Shown here piece after piece: positions 18,121 to 25,962 of a stretch of 64,000 nt of DNA. How positions within the stretch are numbered: position 1 is the stretch's first letter; every line of letters starts with the position of its first letter. The stretch is from NCBI GenBank assembly GCA_029253285.1, contig JAQWZU010000132.1, positions 124,001-188,000 on the forward strand, read 5' to 3'. The translations under genes were made by a program, and so were the position numbers. The notes beneath the pieces are model-generated. The model was not told the DNA's origin, did no database searches, and saw nothing but the letters and a program-made list of their open reading frames with translations. This DNA is from Akkermansiaceae bacterium. Its GTDB lineage: Bacteria > Verrucomicrobiota > Verrucomicrobiia > Verrucomicrobiales > Akkermansiaceae.

Positions 18121-18303
18121 CTGCATCTGACAAAACTGCTTGAAGGAATCGACAAGTTTACTACCTACGAACACTTTCCCGAGGCGCAGAGCCAGCTCCA
18201 CTACGAAATCGACAAATGCTTCCGTGAAGCCGACATCGAAATCGCTTTTTCTCAAACCGATATTCATATTCGCTCCATGCCCGCACCGGTGGAAGAGAGG
18301 TAG
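18121..18303 (+). pseudogene. C-terminal remnant of an MscS-family mechanosensitive channel
   Basis: The 350 bases between the membrane gene and argC hold no intact gene. One frame, open for 60 codons up to a TAG at 18301-18303, ends LHYEIDKCFREADIEIAFSQ then TDIHIRSMPAP. This matches the cytoplasmic C-terminal domain of MscS channels, which close with a helix and the motif G-I-E-I-P-F-P-Q-x-D-x-H-I-R. A TGA lies immediately before the fragment and no membrane helices remain upstream, so this is a truncated relic. The P-F-P-Q core has changed to A-F-S-Q, consistent with relaxed selection. Confidence 0.7.
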
Positions 18304-18376
18304 AAACCCTAACAAACACCTCCCCGGGCGTAGTCTATGCTTGCGCCTCAGGGTCAGACACCACAAAAACCCCTTC

Positions 18377-19417
18377 ATGTCGGAAGTTACAAAAATCGCT
18401 ATCATTGGAGCCAGCGGCTACACCGGTCTTGAGCTTCTCCGCCTACTTTTTTGCCACCCTCAAACGAAAGTCGTCGCCATCACGTCCCGCGCCAATGCCG
18501 GCAAGGCGGTGACTGAAGTTTTTCCGCGCTTTGAGGGGCACCCCGGCACTAGCCTTCAATTCATTGACCCCGACATGGATGCGGTCGCCGCAGCCGGGGC
18601 AACGGTCGCTTTTCTTGCGCTACCGCACGGAGCGGCCGCACCTTTTGCCAAAGCACTTCTCGAAAAGGGTCTTAAGATCGTCGATTTAAGTGCTGACTTC
18701 CGTCTCGATGATGCCGAAGTCTATGCCGATTTCTACGATCATCCGCATCCTGCTCCGGAATTGTTGGACGAAGCGGTCCTCGGCCTCCCTGAGGTTTACG
18801 CCGAGGAAATCAAAGGCGCCCGTCTCATTGCCTCTCCCGGATGTTATCCCACTTCGATCATGCTTCCACTGATCCCTCTCGTGAAAGCCGGCCTGATAGA
18901 GTTGGATTCCATCACCGTCTCATCGATGAGCGGAGTGAGTGGAGCAGGACGCAAAGCTGATCTCTCGCTCATCTTTGCCGAGGTCAACGAAAGCGTGCGC
19001 TCTTACGGTCTCCCCAGACACCGGCATCTCTCGGAGATCGAGCAAGAACTCGGCAAAGCGGCCGGAGAGCCTGTCACGATTTCCTTTGTGCCCCACCTTA
19101 TCCCCGTCACCGCCGGAATTTGCACCACCACCTTTGCCAAACTGAGGGGAGACTTTGGCAAAGTCGGCCAAGCTCTCGAAGCGGCCTATGCAGACGCTCC
19201 TTTTGTAAGATTGCGGGGGGAAGGCGTGTCCCCCGACACTAAGAATGTAACCGGGACCAACTATGTCGATATTGGTTGGCATCATGACGCCCGCACCGGA
19301 AGACTTATCCTTCAGAGCACCGAGGATAACCTTGGCAAGGGTGCCGCCGGCCAAGCGGTTCAGAGCTACAATCTCATTTCCGGAATCTCTCAAACTGTCG
19401 GATTGCAAAACCTCTAG
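18377..19417 (+). CDS. argC: N-acetyl-gamma-glutamyl-phosphate reductase
   Basis: ArgC reduces N-acetylglutamyl phosphate to the semialdehyde with NADPH, the third step of arginine synthesis. From the ATG at 18377 (MSEVTKIAIIGASGYTGLEL) the protein is 346 residues. The Rossmann GASGYTG loop and the active-site cysteine motif ASPGCYPTS (about residue 155) are present. A much earlier in-frame start exists but runs through the MscS remnant and is not credible. argJ follows 24 bases downstream, so the two form an arginine operon. Confidence 0.96.
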   Translation: MSEVTKIAIIGASGYTGLELLRLLFCHPQTKVVAITSRANAGKAVTEVFPRFEGHPGTSLQFIDPDMDAVAAAGATVAFLALPHGAAAPFAKALLEKGLKIVDLSADFRLDDAEVYADFYDHPHPAPELLDEAVLGLPEVYAEEIKGARLIASPGCYPTSIMLPLIPLVKAGLIELDSITVSSMSGVSGAGRKADLSLIFAEVNESVRSYGLPRHRHLSEIEQELGKAAGEPVTISFVPHLIPVTAGICTTTFAKLRGDFGKVGQALEAAYADAPFVRLRGEGVSPDTKNVTGTNYVDIGWHHDARTGRLILQSTEDNLGKGAAGQAVQSYNLISGISQTVGLQNL

Positions 19418-19441
19418 GCTCCAGCCAATCTCCGCCCCGAG

Positions 19442-20695
19442 ATGGATCAGCCTTATACCAGAATCAAAGGCGGCGTATGCGCCGCGCAGGGTTTCTTCGG
19501 AAGCGCCGTTTCCTGTGGTATCAAAAACCCGGAATCCGACCGGTTGGATCTAGGACTTATCTACTCGGAGCACCCTTGCATCTCAAGAGGGGCGTTCACC
19601 CAAAATCGGGTTAAGGCAGCTCCTCTCCAGGTCACCCAACTCAATCTCAAGACCACCCATCCCCGTGCCATCATCACCAATAGTGGCAACGCCAATGCCT
19701 GCACCGGTCCGATAGGAATATCTGATGCCAAAACAATGGCGAAGAGCACGGCAAAACTTTTAGGAATCAAACAACGGGAAGTAGCGGTTTGCTCCACCGG
19801 CGTGATCGGTCTGCCCCTTCCGATGGCCCGGATCAATCCGCACTACGAGGACTTGGTTCGAAAACTGGGACCTAAAAACGGAGGTGATGTTGCCAGGGCA
19901 ATCATCACCAGCGACACTCACGAAAAGGAATTTGCGATCTCATTTCCAATCGGGGATCAGCGAATCCGCATCGGCGGTTGCGCCAAGGGAGCCGGGATGA
20001 TCAATCCCAACATGGCGACCATGCTCTGCTACATCACGACCGATGCCAATATTGCTGAAGCCAGTCTGGAACGAGCGTTTAAAGGTGCACTTGAGCACAC
20101 CTTTAACCGCATCACCATCGACGGTGACACCAGCACGAACGACACAGTTCTCGTTCTCGCAAATGGAGCGGCCGGAAACAAAACAATCAGGCGCAGGAGC
20201 AAGGAATGCCAGATTTTCGAACACGCTCTCCGCTTTGTCATGAACAAGCTCGCCAAGACCATCGTTCGCGATGGTGAGCGCGTCACGAAGTTCGTCACCG
20301 TTAAGGTCAAAAACGCCCGCACCAAACCAGACGCCAAGAAAGTGGCTCAGGCAGTCGCCAACTCACAACTCGTGAAGTCTTCCTGGAATGGCAACGACCC
20401 CAACTGGGGCCGAATCATTCACGCTGTTGGCTATTCCGGCGCGCTGATTAAGGAAGAAATCATCGATATCTTCTACGAATCAAAGCCCGCTTGTGAAGGT
20501 GGCTTGCAGGGGAAAACCAATCCCGAGGTTCTCAAAAATATTGTTTCCAAGCCAAGCTTCACCATCACCATTGACCTCAATCAAGGGAAGGCGGAACACT
20601 ACATCTACACCTCGGACCTTTCTCCAGAATACGTCGATTTTAACCGCTCGGAATACGCCTATTGGAAACAAGCCAAGGAAGACGGCTTTATTTAA
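19442..20695 (+). CDS. argJ: Bifunctional ornithine acetyltransferase / N-acetylglutamate synthase
   Basis: ArgJ transfers acetyl from N-acetylornithine to glutamate, running the cyclic arginine pathway, and in many species also makes N-acetylglutamate from acetyl-CoA. The 417-residue precursor self-cleaves before a conserved threonine; the site is visible in KGAGMINPNMATMLCYI near residue 192. The N-terminus (IKGGVCAAQGFFGSAVSCGI) and the C-terminal GNDPNWGRI motif match the family. Its stop overlaps that of the convergent cystathionine gamma-synthase gene by four bases. Whether it is mono- or bifunctional cannot be read from sequence. Confidence 0.95.
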   Translation: MDQPYTRIKGGVCAAQGFFGSAVSCGIKNPESDRLDLGLIYSEHPCISRGAFTQNRVKAAPLQVTQLNLKTTHPRAIITNSGNANACTGPIGISDAKTMAKSTAKLLGIKQREVAVCSTGVIGLPLPMARINPHYEDLVRKLGPKNGGDVARAIITSDTHEKEFAISFPIGDQRIRIGGCAKGAGMINPNMATMLCYITTDANIAEASLERAFKGALEHTFNRITIDGDTSTNDTVLVLANGAAGNKTIRRRSKECQIFEHALRFVMNKLAKTIVRDGERVTKFVTVKVKNARTKPDAKKVAQAVANSQLVKSSWNGNDPNWGRIIHAVGYSGALIKEEIIDIFYESKPACEGGLQGKTNPEVLKNIVSKPSFTITIDLNQGKAEHYIYTSDLSPEYVDFNRSEYAYWKQAKEDGFI

Positions 20696-22164
20696 GCATT
20701 GTCCAGCGCCCGGGCCAAAGCTCCGAGGATTACCTCTCCGTCCTCCGTGCCGACAGATAGCCGCAAGAGGTTCGGCGAAACCCCACAGGCTTCGGCCCAA
20801 TCGAGTTCAAAGTAATGCGCGAGCATGGTGTAGGGAGAGGCCAGCGAGAAGTTTGTCCCGAGGCTCGGCCCTTTGCAGAGTTCCAGAGCATCGTAAACGC
20901 GCGGCATCTTACGAGGTTGCTTTAGCGTGAAGGAAACAAGCCCTCCATATCCCCCGCCTTCGCGACGAATAAGATTATATTCGTGTGGCGTGTTGATTTT
21001 TGGAAACCAAACCCGGCCGACCGCCGGATGCTCGGCCAGGTAATCCGCCACAAGTTCAGCATTACCGTTGGAAGTCTTCACCCTCTCAGGGAAGTCCTTC
21101 ATATTTGAAATAAGGGCCCGGCAATCGGCAGAATAAAGAAGCGAGCCTCCCTGTGTTTCCTCTGAAAAGAAGGTTCTGAAATCTGATACCCAAGGTGAAT
21201 TTTCATTCACCGTCACCATTCCCGCCATGACATCACCACTGCCGGAAATCCACTTCGTGAGACTTGTAGTGACGAGATCCGCGAACTGCAGGACGTCGAT
21301 ATTCACACAAGTCGCCACGGTGTCATCGATCACCAAGGGCACACCACCCTGACGACAAGCCTCCGCGAGGCGGGGAATATTAATCGTTCTCAAAAGCGGG
21401 TTACTGGGGACCTCGCAAAAGACTGCCGCGAACTCTCCAGCCTGAATCCGTCGCACCGCTGCGTCAAAATCCTCACCTTCCGCATCGTAAAGAAAAACCA
21501 CGCCATTTCCGAATCTCTCTTGAAGCTTCAGGGCATCGACATAGGGAAATTCAAGCTGCAGTGTCTTCTTGCTTGGGAAAAGATTCAACGCCGCTTTGTA
21601 AGCCGAGAAAATCGCAGACATTCCGCTCTCGAAAATGAAATGATCATCGAGATCAGCTCCAGTGTGTTCCGCCAGCTGTTGCTTAAGGATCACAGTTGAG
21701 CCACCCTCACTCTCTTTTTCTGCCAAAAGATCCTCGGCATGACGGCTGCTTACGATCTGCCCGGCAAAGCGCCAATATTCCATCGCCACCCCAATTGCTT
21801 CCTCTGGCACGATCAGGGCCTGCAAGCCATCATCGTAACTGGCAATTCGCGTCGCCACCGCCAATTTCCGCTCAACGTAACGCTGGGCACCCTGTGCGGC
21901 ATTCTTGTGAGGAAAGACAATGGCTCTCTTTCCGGACTCGGCAATCTCCTCGGTAGCCTTGGCAAAAAGCCGTTTCACCAGTGGATGGAGAAAAAAACGG
22001 GGGTATCCCATCTCCATTTTGGCTAAGATCTTGTCCCGGCCCTCTTCATAGCCGATTACCGAATCCCAAGTCGGAAGGGACACTGCACAGGCATGCGGAC
22101 TATCCGGAAGTGGATGTCCAATCGAGCGGGCCTCCCAGTGAGGCTTTTTGCGGAGATCTCGCAC
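20692..22164 (-). CDS. Cystathionine gamma-synthase of fungal type (PLP-dependent)
   Basis: A fold-type I PLP enzyme of the Cys/Met metabolism family, with the PLP lysine in VTTSLTKWISGSGDVMAG and the aspartate in PLVIDDTVAT. The N-terminal part GHPLPDSPHACAVSLPTW, IGYEEG and MGYPRFFLHPLV matches the extended N-domain of fungal cystathionine gamma-synthases (yeast STR2 type) rather than the compact bacterial MetB. Expected reaction: an activated homoserine ester plus cysteine gives cystathionine. Length is about 490 residues from a GTG at 22164. The start is uncertain: the frame stays open upstream to a TTG at 22335 inside rplM, and TTG at 22200 is also possible. It is divergent from rplM and convergent with argJ. 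Confidence 0.8.
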   Translation of the reverse strand: MRDLRKKPHWEARSIGHPLPDSPHACAVSLPTWDSVIGYEEGRDKILAKMEMGYPRFFLHPLVKRLFAKATEEIAESGKRAIVFPHKNAAQGAQRYVERKLAVATRIASYDDGLQALIVPEEAIGVAMEYWRFAGQIVSSRHAEDLLAEKESEGGSTVILKQQLAEHTGADLDDHFIFESGMSAIFSAYKAALNLFPSKKTLQLEFPYVDALKLQERFGNGVVFLYDAEGEDFDAAVRRIQAGEFAAVFCEVPSNPLLRTINIPRLAEACRQGGVPLVIDDTVATCVNIDVLQFADLVTTSLTKWISGSGDVMAGMVTVNENSPWVSDFRTFFSEETQGGSLLYSADCRALISNMKDFPERVKTSNGNAELVADYLAEHPAVGRVWFPKINTPHEYNLIRREGGGYGGLVSFTLKQPRKMPRVYDALELCKGPSLGTNFSLASPYTMLAHYFELDWAEACGVSPNLLRLSVGTEDGEVILGALARALDNA

Positions 22165-22310
22165 GCGGGGATTACTGAGGGCTAACGCCAGGTTTCGCAA
22201 GTCTTGGTGTAGGATAATTGCATTGACAGGGATGAATTCGACTCCTAGCTTCCCCTTCCCTTCAAGTCGGGAGGCAATTTCGCCCCCTGACCAACGGAAC
22301 CCACAGTAAA

Positions 22311-22745
22311 ATGAACCAGAAAACGTTCTCAGCAAAACCAGCTGACGTCGAGCGCTCTTGGCACATCATCGATGCCAAAGACCAGATCGTCGGAAAAGTC
22401 GCTGTCGAGGCTGCCCGCCTCCTCCGCGGCAAACATAAGCCCATCTTCACACCTCACATTGATACCGGCGACTTCGTTGTCATCATCAATGCCGAGCAAG
22501 CCCGCTTCACCGGGAACAAGGAGAGACACAAGATCTACGCACGTCACTCCGGTTACGTCGGCGGTCAGACCATCGAAACCCCTTCCAAGGTGCGCGCACG
22601 CAAGCCTGAGCTCATTCTCGAGTGGGCCGTCAAAGGAATGGTCCCCAAGAATAAGTTGGGCCGCGCCCAACTCAGCAAGCTCAAGGTCTATGCAGGCAGC
22701 GAGCATCCACACGAGGCCCAAGAACCTCAGTCCGTCGAACTCTAA
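22311..22745 (+). CDS. rplM: 50S ribosomal protein L13
   Basis: A 144-residue large-subunit protein. The typical L13 pattern is visible: SWHIIDAKDQIVGKVAVEAA, the lysine-rich RGKHKP turn, DTGDFVVIINAE, and the GMVPKNKLGRAQLSKLKVY helix that contacts 23S rRNA. It starts 15 bases before rpsI after its own stop, the conserved rplM-rpsI order. Its promoter must lie in or near the start of the divergent cystathionine gamma-synthase gene. Confidence 0.98.
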   Translation: MNQKTFSAKPADVERSWHIIDAKDQIVGKVAVEAARLLRGKHKPIFTPHIDTGDFVVIINAEQARFTGNKERHKIYARHSGYVGGQTIETPSKVRARKPELILEWAVKGMVPKNKLGRAQLSKLKVYAGSEHPHEAQEPQSVEL

Positions 22746-22760
22746 AACCCTTTCTGAAAA

Positions 22761-23150
22761 ATGAGCGAAACTTATACCGCAACCGGTCGCCGAAAAACTG
22801 CCGTGTCCCGCGTTTGGATCACTGCCGGAACTGGCGAAATCAGCGTCAATGGCGATGCCTTTGAGGACGTCTTCACCACCCTCACTCTCCAGGGCCAGGT
22901 CCTCGAGCCACTTCAGGTAACAAACCTGAAGAACAAGTTCGATGTCCGAGCGGTCACCAAGAGTGGCGGAATCCACGGACAGGCTGACGCCGTCAAACTG
23001 GCTATCGCCCGTGCCTTGATCATTCACGATCCCGAGCTCCGTCCTGCCCTCAAGGCAGCCGGTCTCCTTCGCCGTGACCCACGTGCGAAAGAGCGTAAGA
23101 AGCCTGGTCAGCCAGGTGCTCGCAAGCGCTTCCAGTTCTCGAAGCGTTAA
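22761..23150 (+). CDS. rpsI: 30S ribosomal protein S9
   Basis: A 129-residue small-subunit protein with the S9 signatures TATGRRKTAVSRVW at the start, the GGIHGQADAVKLAIARAL helix in the middle, and the basic C-terminal tail ending KKPGQPGARKRFQFSKR. The final SKR is conserved because it reaches into the P-site. Follows rplM after 15 bases and is followed by a strong hairpin terminator. Confidence 0.98.
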   Translation: MSETYTATGRRKTAVSRVWITAGTGEISVNGDAFEDVFTTLTLQGQVLEPLQVTNLKNKFDVRAVTKSGGIHGQADAVKLAIARALIIHDPELRPALKAAGLLRRDPRAKERKKPGQPGARKRFQFSKR

Positions 23151-23172
23151 TCCGCCCAGCGAAACTTTTTTC

Positions 23173-23214
23173 AAACAGCCGCGATTCCCTCTGGGTCGTG
23201 GCTGTTTTTCTTTT
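23173..23214 (+). terminator. Intrinsic terminator after rplM-rpsI
   Basis: Arms AAACAGCCGCGA (23173-23184) and TCGTGGCTGTTT (23196-23207) pair over 12 positions with one G-U, separated by an 11-base loop and followed by a T-rich tail. It lies 22 bases after the rpsI stop and just before the exonuclease gene. Confidence 0.88.
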
Positions 23215-23225
23215 AACGTATCGCC

Positions 23226-23990
23226 ATGAAACTCATATCCTGGAACGTCAACGGCCTGCGCGCCGTCCTGAAGAAAAACTTTACCGACTTCGTTCTCGAA
23301 CATCAGCCAGATTTCCTCTGCCTTCAGGAAACCAAGGCCCGCCCCGAGCAAGTCGAACTTCCACTCGATCTCGGCGGCTACAAAACCTACTGGAATTCCG
23401 CCGAAAAAGCTGGCTACTCTGGAACCTGCATCTTTGCCAAAACCGAACCCCTCGACATTCGCCTTGGAATCGGAATCGACGAACACGATAAAGAAGGCCG
23501 TGTGGTCACTCTGGAATACCCCGAATTCTTCCTCGTCAACGTCTACACACCCAACGCTCAAAACGAACTCAAGCGCCTCTTATATCGCATGAGTTGGGAC
23601 GAAGCCTTCCGCAGCTACCTCAAATCGCTGGAATCCGAAGGTAAGCCCGTCCTCCTCTGCGGTGATCTCAACGTCGCCCACAAAGAAATCGACCTCGCTC
23701 GCCCAAAAACTAATCGCAAGAGCGCCGGATTCTCCGACGAAGAGCGCGCTGGATTCACCTCCCTCGTCGATGCTGGATTCGTCGACACTTTCCGTCATTT
23801 CCACCCTGACGCCACCGAGGCCTATTCCTGGTGGAGCTATCGCGGCGGTGCCAGGGCGAACAACGTCGGATGGAGAATCGACTATTGGTGTGTCTCTGAG
23901 CTACTTACGCCAAAGCTCCAATACGCAGCCATCAATTCCGACGTCCTCGGCTCCGATCACTGCCCGGTCTCCCTTGAAATCGATCTTTAA
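23226..23990 (+). CDS. xth: Exodeoxyribonuclease III (AP endonuclease)
   Basis: A 254-residue EEP-fold nuclease that cleaves at abasic sites and degrades 3' ends in base-excision repair. Motifs: LISWNVNGLRA (metal and catalytic Asn), LCLQETKA (metal Glu), LVNVYTPNAQ, LCGDLNVAHKEIDLA (catalytic Asp and Asn), and the terminal SDHCPVSLEI with the catalytic His. All catalytic residues are intact. It lies just behind the rpsI terminator, so it needs its own promoter. Confidence 0.96.
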   Translation: MKLISWNVNGLRAVLKKNFTDFVLEHQPDFLCLQETKARPEQVELPLDLGGYKTYWNSAEKAGYSGTCIFAKTEPLDIRLGIGIDEHDKEGRVVTLEYPEFFLVNVYTPNAQNELKRLLYRMSWDEAFRSYLKSLESEGKPVLLCGDLNVAHKEIDLARPKTNRKSAGFSDEERAGFTSLVDAGFVDTFRHFHPDATEAYSWWSYRGGARANNVGWRIDYWCVSELLTPKLQYAAINSDVLGSDHCPVSLEIDL

Positions 23991-24007
23991 AGAGCCGAGA
24001 TCCCAGC

Positions 24008-24035
24008 TTGCACCGGAACCTCCTTCCGCTAGTTT
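24008..24035 (+). promoter_or_regulatory. Predicted sigma-70 type promoter of sodN, short leader
   Basis: TTGCAC (24008-24013), 16-base spacer, TAGTTT (24030-24035). The sodN ATG is at 24045, nine bases after the -10 box, so the expected transcript would have almost no leader. Prediction from consensus only. Confidence 0.5.
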
Positions 24036-24044
24036 TCCCCCGTT

Positions 24045-24503
24045 ATGAAACGAACTATCCTCGCTCTCTGCGCGCTCGCTGTCTTCACTCCGGCCTCTAT
24101 CTCTGCTCACTGCCAGGTCCCCTGCGGAATTTACGCTGACGATAACGTCATCGGAAAAATGCATACGGATTACGAAACTATCGAAAAGGCCTCGAAGCAG
24201 ATCATCGAACTTTCAAAAAACCCAGCTAAGAATGCCCACCAACTCACTCGCTGGATCCTAAACAAGGAATCCCACGCTCAGTCCATCCAGACCACCGTGA
24301 CCGATTACTTTCTCGCCCAGCGGATCAAACTCGGCGAAGCATCAACCGACAAGGAGTCCTATCTAAAGAAAGTCACTTCCTGCCACCGCGTCATCGTAGC
24401 CGCCATGAAATGCAAGCAGTCCACCGACGCCAAGGCCGTGGAAACATTGCATAACGAACTCCACACCTTCATGGAGCTCTTCGGAACCAAAATTGAACAC
24501 TAA
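24045..24503 (+). CDS. sodN: Nickel superoxide dismutase with Sec-type leader
   Basis: The protein (152 residues) starts with a classical signal peptide of 21 residues (MKRTILALCALAVFTPASIS then A). It is followed directly by HCQVPCGIY, the nickel hook of Ni-SOD (His1, Cys2, Cys6 ligands; consensus HCxxPCGxY). The remaining helices fit the small four-helix-bundle family (NAHQLTRWILNKESHA). In actinobacterial and cyanobacterial Ni-SODs a short propeptide is removed by the SodX protease to expose His1. Here the predicted signal peptidase cut after S-I-S-A would expose His1 itself, and no sodX-like gene lies nearby. It should therefore act outside the cytoplasm. A strong terminator follows. Confidence 0.88.
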   Translation: MKRTILALCALAVFTPASISAHCQVPCGIYADDNVIGKMHTDYETIEKASKQIIELSKNPAKNAHQLTRWILNKESHAQSIQTTVTDYFLAQRIKLGEASTDKESYLKKVTSCHRVIVAAMKCKQSTDAKAVETLHNELHTFMELFGTKIEH

Positions 24504-24520
24504 TTCACTCCTATTTCTTA

Positions 24521-24554
24521 AGGGTCGCAGAGTTTACTCTGCGACCCTTTTTTT
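24521..24554 (+). terminator. Intrinsic terminator after sodN
   Basis: Perfect 12-base arms AGGGTCGCAGAG and CTCTGCGACCCT with a TTTA loop and a seven-T tail, 17 bases after the sodN stop. The convergent symporter gene ends at 24664. Confidence 0.95.
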
Positions 24555-24663
24555 ATCTCCATATCCCAACGACAAGCGCCCTAATATTATTGCGCTCCCG
24601 GAGCGCAGAAGGAGCGCCACCAAAACATGGCATTCCCAAAATATCCACGATTTCAGGGAAGAA

Positions 24664-25656
24664 TTATGAGTTTTTTGAGATCTCCTCCTGATCTCTCAGT
24701 GAACCTTTTCGACTCCAGATGCTCGCCAGAAAACTTCCAATCATACAGTGAAAGAAGGCCGAGATGGCACAGGGTGTCGCAGCCAACATCGTGAAATGGG
24801 TTTTGGCCAAAGAGGATCCGAGCCCCGAATTCTGCATCCCCACCTCAATGGAAAAAGTCCGCTGTTCTTTTTCGCCTAGCTTGAAAATCTTTCCCCAGAG
24901 ATACCCCAGCCCGAATCCCAGAACATGGACGATAAAGACCGCCGGAAGAAGGGTCTGCCAATGACTCTCAATTGCGTCCTTGGTGGCACCCACAATCGCT
25001 CCAACAATTAAGACGATCACCAGCACTGACACAAGAGGTGCGATCGATTTCACCGAGTTAAGTTGCTTCCCAAGATAGCGATTAAGCAAGAGTCCCCCAA
25101 TTACCGGGAGAAGAACAATCATCACCATCGAGACCACCATCGCCATGGCATCCACTTCTAGAATGGCCGACGCATAGGTCTTCGTCAGCAAGGGGGTGAG
25201 TCCAACCGCCAGCAAAGTCGAACACATCGTCATCAGAACACTCAGCGCAAGATTTCCCCGTGCCAGATAAGTGACAACATTCGATGCCGTTCCGCCCGGG
25301 CAACAACTCACCAGGATGATCCCAAGTTTGAACTGGTCCGGCAACGCAAAGAGGTTGGCCACGCCCCAACCAATGAGGGGCATGATTAAAAACTGAGCCA
25401 ATACACCCAAGCCAACTACTTTCGGCATTTTTAAAACCTCTCCGAAATCAGCAAAGGTGAGCGTCATTCCCATCCCCAACATGATGATACCCAAACCAGC
25501 CGCCACCATGGAAAGATTACTCCCGGGGATCTTCCCAAGGAACCAAGTGAAATGTCCCGGAGTGATCCACGCCCACGCTGTTCCCAGTAAGGTCCACAAC
25601 CAGAAAAGATTTACCAATCGAACAATCACGCCGCTACCCTGCCGGAATTCCCCCAC
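24664..25656 (-). CDS. Bile acid:sodium symporter (BASS) family transporter
   Basis: A 330-residue membrane protein with nine to ten hydrophobic segments. The family pattern MLGMGMTLTFADFGEVLKMP near residues 59-78 and LVSCCPGGTASNVVTYLARG around 115-135 match BASS transporters; the second motif forms part of the sodium site. Bacterial members carry organic acids such as pantoate or 2-keto acids rather than bile acids, so the substrate is open. The GTG start at 25656 sits before the first helix and has no obvious ribosome binding site. It converges on sodN through the terminator. Confidence 0.9.
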   Translation of the reverse strand: MGEFRQGSGVIVRLVNLFWLWTLLGTAWAWITPGHFTWFLGKIPGSNLSMVAAGLGIIMLGMGMTLTFADFGEVLKMPKVVGLGVLAQFLIMPLIGWGVANLFALPDQFKLGIILVSCCPGGTASNVVTYLARGNLALSVLMTMCSTLLAVGLTPLLTKTYASAILEVDAMAMVVSMVMIVLLPVIGGLLLNRYLGKQLNSVKSIAPLVSVLVIVLIVGAIVGATKDAIESHWQTLLPAVFIVHVLGFGLGYLWGKIFKLGEKEQRTFSIEVGMQNSGLGSSLAKTHFTMLAATPCAISAFFHCMIGSFLASIWSRKGSLRDQEEISKNS

Positions 25657-25682
25657 AATGAAAAGCGGTCTTGTCCTCCCTC

Positions 25683-25856
25683 ATGAGAATGACAGCCTTC
25701 CGCTTACTCAAGATCGCTGTTTTCATACCCCTCGTCGGATCGCTGTTTGCCGCGGGGCCTCGAATCAGCGAAATCGGCCCATCTGTCCAAGGTCAAATCT
25801 CGCCGGTCTTATTCGCCACCCTCAACCAAGATTACGGTCGTGAAAATCTTTCCTGA
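25683..25856 (+). CDS. Short secreted peptide or N-terminal fragment of a decayed exported protein
   Basis: The 306 bases between the symporter and the propeller gene hold one open frame of 57 codons from the ATG at 25683. It starts with a credible signal peptide (basic MRMTAFRLLK, hydrophobic IAVFIPLVGSLF, cleavage near A-A-G) followed by PRISEIGPSVQG and a TGA after 30 more residues. The segment after cleavage resembles the first residues of larger surface proteins, so a truncated gene is as likely as a small secreted protein. The remaining bases up to 25962 show nothing further apart from a TTGACG that could be a -35 element. Confidence 0.3.
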   Translation: MRMTAFRLLKIAVFIPLVGSLFAAGPRISEIGPSVQGQISPVLFATLNQDYGRENLS

Positions 25857-25962
25857 TTCAATTGACGAAATCTAGGAGTTCGTCACAGTTTCTGTCGATC
25901 ATCCCACCCGCAAACTTCACTGTCGCCTTCGTGGGAGCTGCAACCCTAACCGCCAATTCACT

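Noticed and set aside
18034-18405. Minus-strand frame across the MscS relic and the argC start
   Set aside because: It reads opposite the plus-strand MscS tail and argC; the plus-strand match to MscS is the better explanation.
22329-23561. 410-codon minus-strand frame across rplM, rpsI and the exonuclease gene
   Set aside because: Three clear genes lie on the plus strand here; the antisense frame is a by-product of their codon usage.
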